Assembly: GCF_036373705.1 (NCBI RefSeq)
Contig: NW_027102782.1
Coordinates: forward strand, 1 to 64,000
Source: Amia ocellicauda
Lineage: Eukaryota; Chordata; Actinopteri; Amiiformes; Amiidae
DNA: 64,000 nucleotides
Direction of reading: 5' to 3'
Position numbers and translations under genes: made by a program. The notes under the pieces were generated by a model. It saw nothing but the letters and a program-made list of their open reading frames with translations, did not search any database and was not told the DNA's origin. Within the stretch, counting starts at the first letter, position 1, and every line of letters starts with the position of its first letter. Below, one piece after another: positions 11,527-22,118 of this stretch.

Positions 11527-13587
11527 TTAAATACGGTACAATTCGTTAGTAAGGGTATTAATAAGGGTGTTTTGGCTCTCTATCACCAGGTTTTGCCCCA
11601 CTAACACAAGTCTTTGATTTTGTAACAAAGTATGTAGCAACTCATGCCGACTTTCAGGAAGTAGCTCCGGGGGCTGGTGGCCTGGCTCAGCTTCAAAGGA
11701 TGGTCGCTCCGGTAAATCTCGGTCGAAGGAGGCAGGGAGCGAGCGTATACTCATGGACGGAGACCAAGAAGGCCTTTGCGGTGACACCCTGGCCAAGCAC
11801 GGGGTACTGTTCCGCGTTTCTGTAGCCAAGAAACGGGTCTGGGGGGACGATGTTGAAACCAGGCCGTCGTTGGGTGGTGTGACCGCCCTGACTGACGGCG
11901 ACCCCTGAGGTTGTTGGATGCCTGTATTTGTTCCGCCCGACAATGCGGCGGGCTGAATCTGGGGTGTTGAATTACCCCCAGAAGGCTGTGGCCTGAGTAG
12001 ATGTTGGGGGGTCTCCAAGACCACCGTGGGGGATCCTCTCGGTGATCTCACCGGGGAAGATGTTTGATCCCACTTAGACGGGGTAATTTTCCTCAATAGC
12101 TCATCCACAGAATGAATATCCCAAGAGTCTTGGGAAGAATAAAAATATACATTACATTTACATCTTTAAACGGCGACAGAAATCAAATTTAAAACAACAT
12201 GTCCAGGACATTCAAAACCTTTAGCTTTTTTAGACCTTTGAAAATAGCCTTAGACATTCACTACAACGCCTTATTATTTACAGACAATATATTTATTAGG
12301 ACTTGATAATAAATGTAAAACAGAGAAGCCGCTGTAAATAAACTGTTTCTTAAATGTTTCTTTAAAAACTGTAATATTGTTAATAAAACACACACACACA
12401 CAACATCATTTCATTTTTAAACGAACCTTCCAAGTGTAAACGCTTCCTGATCCCGGGACTTCCTGTTTCACAAACGTTTTCACGATCTGTTTAAATATTA
12501 AATACAATGAACACCTTCAAGTCTTTTCCTACAACCACTTTAAAACAGAAGTATAATAGCGGGAGATAAGCCAAACAACTTACTAAACCCTTTCGGACGG
12601 CTTTACTTCCTAACCAGACGGTACGGCAATCGGTCATTTCTAAACACGTTCCCCAGAAACAAGCCTAGACCTGTCCGGACTTCTAAAGATCTTTCCCAGA
12701 ACCCCCCGCCCTACAGGAAACGGGCACCCATCGCTTAAATATTAGCCCTCAACGGGCAAACAAAGCCCTTTTAAAAACATTAAAGTTTGAAAGATCTTAC
12801 TTACCTCCACAGAATAATCGTTTCTTAAGTTTTTCGGCTGGTTTAGCTTTTTGCACCGCTGTGAAGGTAAGAGACATGTTTAACCTTTAACCACACCGCT
12901 TTATAAAAAGCTTTAACCTCTTACAGGCTGCAGATATATACTCACAGCTATCAGATACCGGGGCTGACGGCCTTTCAGATTCTTGAAAGGTTACGGTTCT
13001 CGAAGGTAAAACGAAACAAGCCCTCGATGTGGAAGGCCTTTCGTTGTCTCGAACCACGTTTCTTAATACTGTTAGACAGGATAATTTTTTAAAATTAACA
13101 AAACTGGACTCAAACATCTTACAGAAACGTTATACAAACAAACAGGGGTTTAGTTCTTACCCGGTCGGCAGACAGCCTGTCTAGGGACAACCACTTCTCT
13201 TGGTCGATCCTCGGAGACATTAATCACAGGCCTTTCGATAGTTTCTGTGTAATTAAAGAGACCGGCATTAATATATATTAAAACGTTTTCATAACTCTAA
13301 TGAGCCACTTCAAAACCACACACACCCATACATAAGAACCCATGAGCGCAAACACAAAAATCTTACCGTTGTTGTTCCAGATGATCTCCTCAGCGTTGGG
13401 AATTAACTCCTGTTGACTGGCTGAAAAATAATTTTACAGAACTTAAAACAGATGTTATAGCCTTATTTACAATACATGCACACAACACGCTCTGAGTCAG
13501 TGAAAATAATCTGAAGACTTACCAAAAAACTCGTTTAAATCGAAGTCGCTGATGTTGTTTCCGGACACTGTTGATCTTTAGTCTTAA
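11527..13587 (-). CDS. Probable multi-exon Polinton gene, copy A
   Basis: The same chain of short coding segments bounded by consensus-like splice sites as in copy B (28340-30380). The last exon is open from about 12128 down to 11527 and ends NELYRI. Described under copy B. Fossil; not claimed functional. Confidence 0.5.
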
Positions 13588-14144
13588 ATCGAAAGGTCAG
13601 TATGAGTCTGTCGAGCTGAAGACCAGACCTTCATACTTATACTGATGTCCACATGCCGGATCTTCTTGTAAGGCATTGTTCTGGTCTGGCCTTTGTGCCG
13701 CCCTGTTACCAATTAACATATCAAAACCAACCAATAAAATGACACTGCATCAAATTTCAAATAGAAACCAAGATGGAGACGATCTCTCTCCTCTCTACTC
13801 TAAACTTTTATTAGAACCTTTTGGTCTCTCAAAAAAACATTTTTAAGCATCAAGACCTATAGTCAACAACCACTAAGAATATTTCAGGCCTTTATAAGCG
13901 CTAAAAAACAACCTGAGCCTAGAAAATAAGCATAAAGATCAAAAATAACTAGCGCTTTTACAGTGATTTTTTTTTTTTTTTTAATAGCGATGCTTTGTTT
14001 GGTATTAAACAAGTCACAAACTACTCAGAACAGCTTTTATCCCCGCAAAAGAGATATTTGGGTTTATTTTACAAAGCTTATAAATTATATAGGTTAAAAG
14101 TATTCTGAATGTTTTGATACCACACGCCATACCTACTGTTGTCT
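13588..14144. other. Right arm of copy A, no gene
   Basis: Non-coding. Upstream region of the leftward multi-exon gene, with CCAAT-type boxes and an inverted repeat built on AGACCAGAC ... GTCTGG. Cut off at the junction with the array. Confidence 0.6.
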
Positions 14145-14214
14145 TCTACACCTTACGGTAGCAACAAATCTAACTACTGCTTTACTTTAACAATAATAAT
14201 GACGGCGACCACGA

Positions 14215-14262
14215 TGACAACAAGAACAACAACAAGAACAACAACAACAACATCATCAGATT
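14215..14262. repeat. CAA/TCA microsatellite
   Basis: Runs of ACAACAAGAACAAC followed by short CATCATCA, ending at the TTTTAATTAAAAG palindrome. The same motif recurs in every AAC-type spacer. Confidence 0.8.
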
Positions 14263-14422
14263 TTAATTAAAAGTGGCTACACCAGCGTTTACAATTTCAA
14301 CCTGTCTACAGACGGACGCTCTGAGTGCACCGATTTCGGGCACTCCAATGAAGAAAAGCCACCCACCGCCTCCGGGGAACCACGAGGGCAAGCAGGACGA
14401 AAAGGGCCGGCCCACAGCAGGC

Positions 14423-14495
14423 TGTTTCCGCCCGGTTTCGAACCGGGGACCTTTCGCGCGTTAGGCGAACGTGATAACCGCTACACTACGGAAAC
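14423..14495 (-). tRNA. tRNA-Val (anticodon AAC)
   Basis: 73 nt. Acceptor GTTTCCG pairs with CGGAAAC; anticodon loop CT-AAC-GC; T loop TTCGAAA. D, anticodon and T stems pair fully. A TTTT run some 20 nt past its 3' end on the minus strand (plus AAAA near 14400) is a good polymerase III terminator. The best AAC-type gene in the window. Confidence 0.9.
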
Positions 14496-15036
14496 TGACA
14501 ACGCGGCGTCTTGCTTGAAACGGTTATCGTTGAAGCCTGCTGGTAAAACGGGCTCAGGAATTTCAGGTCGGCTAGACTGTGAGATGGCGTCTGAAGTGCC
14601 GCGAAAGGATGCCATTTTCACAGACCTGTTTGGCATTGCTAAAGGGCACATCAGGACACTTCGGAAACTCTTTCAAAGGCAGGACGCCCTGCGCTCTGAC
14701 AGTGCCTGCACTTAGCCCAACAAGGTGATGCTGAATGGCTTGTTCAAACGGCTGGTGGTCTTCCGTCACCACCAGACTATCAGAGCTATACTGCGCCTTC
14801 AACTACATAAGAGTAACAGCAATGTCGCCGATCCTGCTACGGTCGTATTGTAACAGTAACAACATGTATCGATTTTAAAAGTGTCAGTTCCAGCGCCTCG
14901 CAAAGCTACCCTTCTGCGATCGATTGTTCTCAAGGTCAGGATTTCTTGCCACTCCGAGGAAGAGAAAACGACGGCCGGCCTTGGGGCAGGGAGATGAGGA
15001 CGGGTAACACGGTACTGGCACGCGTGCACCGCGGGT

Positions 15037-15109
15037 TGTTTCCGCCCGGTTTCGAACCGGGGACCTTTCGCGTGTGAGGCGAACGTGATAGCCACTACAC
15101 TACGGAAAC
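15037..15109 (-). tRNA. tRNA-Val (anticodon CAC)
   Basis: 73 nt, consensus CAC-type gene: all four stems pair, T loop TTCGAAA, A and B boxes intact. The best CAC-type gene in the window. It lies about 0.65 kb left of the left end of copy B. Confidence 0.9.
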
Positions 15110-15462
15110 CAACCCGTCCTGGCGTTTCGAATGGCTTCCATCGAAGCAGGCTGGTAAAACGCGCACAGGCGTTTCCCGTGGGCCAGCCTGTGAGATAATG
15201 GTTTCTATTTTCACTGACCTATTTTGCATTGCTCAAAGGCACATCAGGACACTTTGGAAACTCTTTCAAAGGAAGAACGCCCTGAGCTATGACAAGACTT
15301 ACACTTACCCCAACAAGGTGATGCTCAATGGCTTGTTCAAACAGCTGCTGCTCGTCTTGTGCCACCATCAGACAATCACAGAGCTATTGTGCCTTCTACA
15401 CCTTACGGTAGCAACAAATCTATCTACTGCTTTACTTTAACAATAATAATGACAGCGACCAC

Positions 15463-15530
15463 GACGACAACAAGAACAACAAGAACAACAGCAAGAACAG
15501 CATCATCATCATCATCATCATCAGATTTTA
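15463..15530. repeat. CAA/TCA microsatellite
   Basis: AACAACAAGAACAAC tract followed by six or more TCA units and TTTTAATTAAAAG; AAC-type spacer. Confidence 0.8.
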
Positions 15531-15755
15531 ATTAAAAGTGGCTACACCCGCGTTTACAATTTCAACCTGTCGACGGACGGACGCTCTGAGTGCACCGATT
15601 TCGGGACACTTAGGAAACTCTTTCAAAGGCAGGTCGCCCTGCGCTCAGACAGTGCCTGCACTTATACCAACAAGGTGATGCTGAATGGCTTGTTCAAACG
15701 GCTGGTGGTCTTCCGTCACCACCAGACTATCAGAGCTATTCTGCGCCTTCAACTA

Positions 15756-15761
15756 CATAAG
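15756..15761. repeat. Target-site duplication, left (CATAAG), copy B
   Basis: CATAAG directly outside the left terminus, matched by CATAAG at 31829-31834. Six bases is the usual Polinton duplication length. Confidence 0.92.
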
Positions 15762-15946
15762 AGTAGATAGTAGGGTTTTTTGGGCGCGGCCTATTTTGTT
15801 ATGATGTATACCCTAAGCTTATTAATATTCCTACGTCGTAATTGGGGGGCGTGATTTTAGGTAGAGTTATTTCCTTAATTATTCCTACGTCATATCCGTC
15901 AGAAAGTGACCACCCATAAAACCCTGAACAACAAGGCCACCCATAA
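15762..15946 (+). repeat. Left terminal inverted repeat, copy B
   Basis: 185 bp matching 31644-31828 in reverse complement with few differences. Begins AGTAGATAGTAGGG. Beyond the edge the two arms diverge completely. Confidence 0.93.
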
Positions 15947-15990
15947 ATACCCCCACCCCTCTGAAGGCAATGCCCCGAAACTCTCCTCTC

Positions 15991-15998
15991 TATTTAAG
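15991..15998 (+). promoter_or_regulatory. TATA-like box of the left-end promoter
   Basis: TATTTAAG lies 74 bp before the ATG of protein 1, with a pyrimidine-rich stretch in front and a TCAGCATC initiator-like region near 16038. It is conserved in copies C (about 34089), D (about 44188) and E (about 60595). A polymerase II promoter driving the rightward genes is inferred. Confidence 0.55.
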
Positions 15999-16064
15999 AA
16001 CCCGCGCTGCTTTTAGGCAATACCTCTTTAATTCTCAGCATCAGAAACATCCCGCTTCTTCAAC

Positions 16065-16600
16065 ATGTCCAGCGACATCAACATGAAACCCCGCAAGAAA
16101 CAATCCCGGGCAAGGGTTCCTGTACTCACCAATTTAAAGATTGAACGCTCCTGGGTGTTGTTCTGGGGGGCTCGACGGGGTTACCGCTTTAAAAGGGATC
16201 CCAGCTATGTTGGAGTGGAGCTTTTTGCTTTGGGAGAGAAGGAGGGTACGTTGGAATCTTTTGAGACGGTAATTGAATACTCTTATGAGGACTGGTTGAA
16301 GGTGATGGCCTGGAGAGATCTGGGGCTTGTGGATAAGACTCTAGAAGGCTTGCAAGAGGGTCCAAGAGAATGCAAAATGGAGTCTCCGACTCAGGGTTTT
16401 GAAAGGTGGTGAATGGGAAAGCTTGCAGAACTATGGTAGAGTGGTGAAGAGTCTATCTCTAACTACAGATCGTAAGGTTTTGTTTAGCAGTACCCTGATT
16501 ACAAACCCTATTGAAGGGGGTGTGGAGGATCCAGAAAAACAGGTTACTGAAATTATGTTTGACGCCGTCTGACGGCTCAGGGGCTACTCTCTTCTAAGAG
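16065..16600 (+). pseudogene. Polinton protein 1 locus, copy B (broken)
   Basis: Starts MSSDINMKPRKKQ like the whole locus in copy D (44262-44972). Shortened and broken in this copy. Confidence 0.75.
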
Positions 16601-16675
16601 GGCGGTGTGTCGTGACGTAGTGAAGAGATAGGATAAAAGGCGCAACAATTCATTCATGGTTTAAAATTAAAGAGA

Positions 16676-17518
16676 ATGTCTTACCCGAAAGCTGCGGACG
16701 TCGACAGGCTCTACAGGCCTCATCAAACCCGGGATCACCCCTGGTTCTATTCCCCAGATTTTGTATATACTCCGGAACCCTCTGACTGCGGTTACCCTCC
16801 AAGACCTCAGACCCCGGTCCCTCAGGACGAAACAACATGCGGTGCGATAGATGTCCAAATGAGTCTCGGGGATCCCCAGCCTCTGGAGCTCATGGAGGGC
16901 CTCGATTTTGCCGAACTGTCTACCGTCTGTGCGTCTCAGGAGGGGGTCAGTCCAATGGATGTAGAAACACCCCACAAACCACCAGGCGACCCAATGAGCA
17001 TCGGACTGTCCCGGGGGTGTGATGAATACGCAGGATTTATGCCCGGGGTATGTGACCAAGTAAGCAGAGTAGTTAAAAGCACCCTGGTGTATATTCTGAG
17101 TGCTCTCATCGACCGAGCTCTGAAAGAAGTCTGTCGGGGGTGTGAAGTGAATCACCCCAGTCAGTTGAGACATAGTTGTTTGTTTGAACCAGACCGTTAC
17201 TATTTCCTGTTCTATTTCAACGTGTTTTACAGAAGACTCAACAAACCGTGGCTGAAACCGGCACTAATCAAGGCGCTGTCTTACTCCCACATACATGTCA
17301 CTGCGGGACAAGTCCAGAAAATCATAGATGAGATTTTGCTGGAGCTGAAAAAGGAGCCGTTTATAATAGAGAAACTTGGGCAGCTGCTCAATGACCTGGA
17401 TGAGCCGAGTAGAAAAACCGCTGGCAAGCTAAAAGCTTATTTCTTCCGTAAAGAAGTTAAAGCTGGGGCAGCGACGAAGAATTCGACATCTACGCCACTG
17501 ATTCAGACTCTGACCTGA
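16676..17518 (+). pseudogene. Polinton protein 2, copy B
   Basis: 280-residue homologue of 2026-2874. Open for most of its length but with an altered acidic tail, so counted as damaged. Confidence 0.7.
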
Positions 17519-17535
17519 ACTAAGGGACTTTAAAC

Positions 17536-17933
17536 ATGGGGAATGTTCTGGACTGCTTCTGCAACTGGTTCTGTCATCAACAGCTAACCATGCAGCTAAC
17601 CTGAGAGCGCTATTACACCATGTGCTTGACAGAAAAGTAGCCAACGCGAGCCTTTTCTCTACAGATTTAACCATCGATGAGGATCAACTTTCAAACCTGG
17701 AAAAGTTAATGGCTGCTGTAACAAAGACCGGAGGGTACGAACACTGGGATGAAGCGCTCAAGGGGGCCAAGAATGATATTAGGCCATTTCATCAACATCT
17801 GTATGACCTTTTACTGAGCATGTTTAATACACCTCTGTTTACTTTTAAAATAGGTCATATTGTTGTTTTATTTACATATGTAACTGAGGTGTGTGCCTAC
17901 AAGATAAAGAAACAGGTATATTTGTTGATATAG
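17536..17933 (+). pseudogene. Small MGNV protein locus, copy B
   Basis: Follows protein 2 by 17 bp. The start MGNVLDCFCNWFCHQ has Gly at position 2 followed by Cys residues, the pattern of proteins that receive myristate and palmitate; membrane attachment is inferred. The rest (about 115-130 residues) is helical with no family I recognise, and a hydrophobic segment (FKIGHIVVLFTYVT) sits near the end. Locus broken in this copy; better preserved stretches are in copies D and A. Found in all copies, so it was a real gene of the element. Confidence 0.6.
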
Positions 17934-18044
17934 ATCAAGTAACCAATCATCTGATTTCTTTTTGTCTGGACCGTAGAAAAAATTGTTGTGTATGTTATAC
18001 TTTTCTCAAATGTGTAAAAAGGGGTATCTGCTCTCCTGAAGTTG

Positions 18045-18050
18045 AATAAA
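18045..18050 (+). terminator. Polyadenylation signal after the MGNV protein
   Basis: AATAAA in the 170-bp gap between the MGNV gene and the integrase, conserved in the other copies. It suggests that the first three left-half genes end a transcript here. Confidence 0.5.
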
Positions 18051-18105
18051 AAACCTTGTATAAAAACTTTGCGCATAGTGTGGGTCTGTGTGGTTATTTG
18101 ACAGA

Positions 18106-19197
18106 ATGACTCGGCAAGCTCCCCAAATGCAGGAACTATACTACAACCCAGCCAAGATTGGGGGTTTGGCGGGTAAGAAGGGTTTTCAAAGAGGATTCGC
18201 TGAGGCCGGAGTGAAGGTTAATGATGTGGTTGTTTCAGAATGGTTACGGGAACAAGACGCCTATACCTTACATAAACCTCTCAGGATTAACTTTAAAAGA
18301 AACCGCGTATATGCAACTGACATAGACTCACAATGGCAAATGGATCTAGTCGATATGTCAAATTTATCAAAACATAATAATGGTCACAAATTGATGTTGA
18401 TGTGTATCGATGTGTTATCAAAATATGCCTGGGCTCGCATTCTACATAATAAAACAGGTCGGGCGGTGACAAGGGCCTTTGAGGATATATTGTCCCAGGG
18501 TCGATGTCCTAAAAAACTGCAGACTGATAAAGGAAAAGAGTTTCTCAACAGAGAATTTCAGAATCTACTGAAGAGACACAAAATATATCATTTCACCACC
18601 GGTAATGAGCTTAAGGCATCGATAGTGGAGAGGTTTAACCGCACCATAAAGACCAAAATCTGGAGATATTTTACAGCGGTCAACACGTTCAAGTATTTTG
18701 ATAAAGTTCAGGATTTTATCGATGCTTACAACCAAGGGTATCACACCAGTATTAAAATGAAGCCTATAGATGTTGATCAAAGTAATTCTTTTAAGGTCTA
18801 TATAGAATTATACGGACCATTTATTAAGAAGGGAAAAACTACTTATAAGTTCAACATCGGTGATGTGGTTCGCGTTTCAAAGCTAAGGAGTACTTTTGCC
18901 AAAGGTTATGAACAAACATTTTCTGACGAATATTTTACAGTTACCGAACAGTTGGCTAGAGACCCCCCCGTGTACCGGTTAAAAGACTATGACGGGGAGG
19001 ATATAGAAGGAACGTTTTACGAAGCCGAGTTACAAAAAATTATTGTGGGTAAAGACAGTGTATACAGAGTTGAAAAGATATTAGCTGAAAAAACCCAGAA
19101 CCGGAAAAAATATGTGTTGGTGAAATGGCTTGGATGGCCTGAAAAGTTCAATAGTTGGGTCCCGGAACAACAGGTTTGCGATATTCAATCCTTATAA
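18106..19197 (+). CDS. Polinton integrase with chromodomain, copy B; looks whole
   Basis: A DDE integrase of retroviral type (rve) that would join element ends to host DNA. Counting from the ATG at 18106 (363 residues), the catalytic acids are about Asp80 (QMDLVDMS), Asp141 (LQTDKGKEF) and Glu175 (IVERFNRT). An SH3-like part follows (near FNIGDVVRVSKL), and residues about 313-363 form a chromodomain (YRVEKILAEK, then WLGWPEKFNSWVP). Chromodomains in Polinton and Ty3-type integrases are thought to steer insertion to marked chromatin. The ATG chosen is preceded by an in-frame GTG-led extension of six codons; a TTTGACAG just before it could be a splice acceptor. The next gene starts 4 bp after the stop. 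The protein is not retroviral in origin here: polymerase and capsid genes alongside are Polinton type. Confidence 0.92.
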   Translation: MTRQAPQMQELYYNPAKIGGLAGKKGFQRGFAEAGVKVNDVVVSEWLREQDAYTLHKPLRINFKRNRVYATDIDSQWQMDLVDMSNLSKHNNGHKLMLMCIDVLSKYAWARILHNKTGRAVTRAFEDILSQGRCPKKLQTDKGKEFLNREFQNLLKRHKIYHFTTGNELKASIVERFNRTIKTKIWRYFTAVNTFKYFDKVQDFIDAYNQGYHTSIKMKPIDVDQSNSFKVYIELYGPFIKKGKTTYKFNIGDVVRVSKLRSTFAKGYEQTFSDEYFTVTEQLARDPPVYRLKDYDGEDIEGTFYEAELQKIIVGKDSVYRVEKILAEKTQNRKKYVLVKWLGWPEKFNSWVPEQQVCDIQSL

Positions 19198-19201
19198 CAA
19201 C

Positions 19202-19972
19202 ATGCCTGCGGGTGTGTTGGGGGCATTACTTTCGATACTCAAGATGGAATCAGGAGGCTTCTACGTGACTCTACCCAGTAACGCCTCTCTCGATATATAC
19301 CCTAAAAATGAAATATCCAGTTACACGGTACAATTTGGAAAATCTATAGATCTAAGGGGGTCGTGGGAAGTGGGGTTGGCGGAAATACAGTATCCTTACA
19401 CTTGGGCTGTTTTACAAGATAAGGATGCCACCTTCGCCATTTTTGATGATGTTAAAATCAATGGACATTCACGATACAAGGAGGTTATTATGACAATGTG
19501 GATAAAATATTAGATGAGATTCATAAACAGTTCTCAGAAGGCACCCCCAACATCAAGCTATATTACAACCCTATTAAAAACAGAGTGTACAAGGTGTCAA
19601 AACCAGGTATTAGCATTCAAACCAGCGGCCAACTGGGGCGTATATTAGGGTTCTATTCTGACACAGAGAGCAGGTTCTCAGAAGTGGTGGGGCGGCTTTT
19701 ACACTCTTTATGTGTATACGGATATCATAACCCACCAGAGGGTCGGGGATAGTTATGTCCCCCTTTTGAGAAATGTACTTATTAAAGGTAAAAGCAATGA
19801 CATGGTCACAATTACTTATGACAAGCCACACTACGTACCAGTCTCAAAGACCCACTTTGACAACATCACGATCGAAGTAAAATCGGATCAGAATATCAAC
19901 GTACCCTTCCGCTTCGGTAAAGTTATTGTCAAACTACATTTTCGACCCCTGAAACAGTGTGTACATTATTAA
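19202..19972 (+). pseudogene. Putative minor capsid (penton-like) protein locus, copy B
   Basis: Two in-frame ATGs are possible, at 19202 (MPAGVLGALL) and 42 bp on (MESGGFYVTLPSN). The second matches the usual start of a protein conserved across Polintons, with LDIYPKNEIS and WEVGLAEIQYPYTW following, and most likely the single-jelly-roll minor capsid protein; that assignment is from memory of the family and was not tested by structure. About 250 residues in the family. Not open from end to end in any copy here. Confidence 0.65.
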
Positions 19973-19973
19973 A

Positions 19974-20376
19974 ATGGCTACCTCGAGGGGTTATGTAGAT
20001 CCTAGCGCCTATGTGGATTATTACAAGATGCAAGCCGGGAACGGCTTGCCCGGTATTGTAGGAGCCCCCACAATGTATGGCGCCGGTCTAGGAGGACTCT
20101 TTCGTGGTCTCTTTAGAATGGCCGTACCCCTGCTTAAGAGAGGCTTTGCTATAGCCAGACCCCACTTGAAATCAGCGGCTAAAAATATTGTTAGTGACGT
20201 GTTCACCAATGTTATGAACCGGGCAGCTAGCCATGAGCATCAGGAAGGTTCGGGTCTCATGGTAATGGCGAGGAGGGGGGTAAAAGAAGAAACAGCATGT
20301 GTCCACCAGGGGGCGACGAAGATCCGTGGCTAACAAAAAACGAAGAATCTCTCATTCTCCAACATATCGTGGAAAT
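19974..20376 (+). pseudogene. Small basic core/membrane-active-like protein locus, copy B
   Basis: Homologue of 37969-38457. Broken, and joined closely to the capsid locus. Confidence 0.7.
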
Positions 20377-21556
20377 TTCAGACACGGCCCCTCTGGAGTT
20401 TTTTATAGCTGGCAATGGCGAGGATTATATTGATTTGAATAACACATTTATTTTAATGAACTGTAAAGTGACTGATGAGGATGGCGATGCAATCGAGAAG
20501 ACGGCCAACGCTGGGGTCATCAATTACCCGGTGGCCACCATGTTTTCACAGGTGGATGTGACCCTGGGAGATCGGCTCATTAGTCAAAGCAGCAATACTT
20601 ACCCCTATAGAGCCATGATGGAGTGTATCCTTAATTATAGTGAGGAGACCCTGAGCAAACAGTTCAGCCCCGGCCTTTTCTTCAAAGACATCCCGGAAGC
20701 TATGGACGACAAGGATCCAGAGGGACTCAATAAGGGTTTGCAAAAAAGAACGGCCTCTTCAACAGAAGGGAGGACCTTTGAGCTAATGGGGCATATCCAT
20801 GCAGACATATTTTTCCAAGAAAAACTCATGCTCAACGGGGTAGACATTAAAATTAAAATGATCCGTAGTAAAAGTGCTTTTTGTCTGATGACCCCTGATA
20901 CGGAAAAATATAAACTGACCATATTATCGGCCTCGCTGTTTGTGAAAAAAGTGTCCGTCTTCCCGGCGGTTAAACTAGGACACGCGCAGGCGTTAATGAC
21001 GGAAAACGCCGAGTACCCGATCGAAAGAGTCTATATGAAAGTCCACAGTATCCCCTCAGGGACACGGGTGATGAACCAGGAAAATCTGTTTCTAGGACAG
21101 CTCCCAAAACAGGTTATTATAGGTCTCGTGGATAATGATGCATTTACCGGGGTTTACAACAAGAACCCCTTTAACTTTAAACATTATAACCCGGAATTTA
21201 TTGCGTTGTACGTCGATGGTGTGCAGGTTCCATCCAGACCTTTTCAACCTGACTTTGAAAACGGCAATGCGTTTCGTGAATATTACAGTCTAGTACTGGC
21301 TACGGGTCGCCATCTCAAGGATCAAACTCTGCTGGTCGATCGCCGGGAATACTGCAGCGGTTACACCCTGTACGGTTTCAACCTGACCCCTGACGAAGAG
21401 TGTGGACAACATTTTTCACTGATGAAGACGGGCAATATGCGTTTGGAGATGCGTTTCAAGCAGCCTCTACCACGCACTGTAAATATGGTCGTGTATGCTG
21501 TGTTTGACAACATTATTGAGGTGAATCAGAGGAGAAACGTTCTGTATGATTATTAT
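20377..21556 (+). pseudogene. Major capsid protein locus, copy B (broken)
   Basis: Double-jelly-roll capsid locus as in copy D, open over most of its length. The beginning differs from the other copies. Confidence 0.85.
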
Positions 21557-21560
21557 AAAA

Positions 21561-22118
21561 ATGAACACCAGAGAGCTCAACCACATCATGAATGCCCTGG
21601 CCAGCTCACGGAAACTGTTTCAAGGAGTCTACGCCTGCGATCAGCTGCCTAAATTTAAGATCAAGAATTTACCTGCAATGTACATAATCAACACACACCC
21701 TAAAAATATGCCCGGAGAACATTGGCTGGCTATTTATCTAAGGGAAGCCCACCGTGGTGAATTTTTTGATTCCTATGGAAACCCCCCGGATTTCAGACCT
21801 TTCCCTCGGAAGATCAATAACTTTCTGCTCAACAACTGTCAAGAAACCATTTACAGCGGTCGTCAAGTACAAAGTCTTCAGACCTTCACTTGTGGTCAAC
21901 ACTGTGTGTTTTTCTTATATCATAGATCTAAAGGAAGGTCATACCCCGATATTATGGCCTTGTACAGTGAGGATTTAGGCCAAAATGATAAAAAAGTGGC
22001 AGAGTTTGTCAGGACACTGTGGACCCCCCCTTATAACACAATGACTTACGACCCTAGCCAGCCATGTATACAGATGGGGTGTTCTTGTGAGGATTTTAAA
22101 AGATGTCATGCGTGTTAA
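21561..22118 (+). CDS. Adenain-like cysteine protease, copy B; looks whole
   Basis: 185 residues, the size of the adenovirus protease family (Ulp1-like fold, C5). His54 in GEHWLAIYL, Asp70 in FFDSYG and the CGQHC block at 111-115 (Cys115 as nucleophile) give the catalytic set in the expected order. In adenoviruses and related elements this enzyme cleaves capsid and core precursors during maturation; that role is inferred here from its place right after the capsid gene (4 bp after the capsid stop in copies C and D). The last 30 residues are Cys-rich (CIQMGCSCEDFKRCHAC), an unusual tail that might bind metal or take part in activation by disulfide. Confidence 0.9.
   Translation: MNTRELNHIMNALASSRKLFQGVYACDQLPKFKIKNLPAMYIINTHPKNMPGEHWLAIYLREAHRGEFFDSYGNPPDFRPFPRKINNFLLNNCQETIYSGRQVQSLQTFTCGQHCVFFLYHRSKGRSYPDIMALYSEDLGQNDKKVAEFVRTLWTPPYNTMTYDPSQPCIQMGCSCEDFKRCHAC

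Larger units (their letters stand above)
1695..14144. mobile_element. Polinton copy A (fossil, both ends missing)
   Basis: About 12.4 kb of Polinton body in the same orientation as copy B. It starts inside the first left-half gene and stops inside the right arm; neither terminal repeat is present. Gene order is otherwise that of copy B, with a much shorter polymerase region. Several loci are broken (roughly ten or more breaks overall), others look whole. The right junction at about 14144 is the same as that of copy D. Confidence 0.93.
14145..15755. repeat. tRNA-Val tandem array, segment 2
   Basis: Starts within an AAC-type unit and passes into a CAC-type unit, then a second AAC-type spacer cut by the left end of copy B. 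tRNA starts are 614 bp apart. Contains two CAA/TCA microsatellites. No protein gene is supported. Confidence 0.85.

Noticed and set aside
14215-14262. CRISPR-like array in the trinucleotide tracts
   Set aside because: Pure short tandem units without spacers, in a eukaryotic context.
14273-14464. Recurrent 60-63-residue open frames in the array (MATPAFTISTC type) as a small gene family
   Set aside because: They lie over AAC-type spacer and run antisense through the tRNA gene; their recurrence follows from the array being a repeat, and there is no promoter or conserved product.
16667-17173. 168-residue leftward frame opposite protein 2
   Set aside because: It recurs in copies A, B, C and E only because protein 2 is conserved; it has no start context or family features, so it is an antisense shadow.
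18106-19197. Retrovirus or LTR retrotransposon, from the integrase
   Set aside because: No reverse transcriptase, gag or LTR is present; inverted termini, type B polymerase and capsid genes identify a Polinton.
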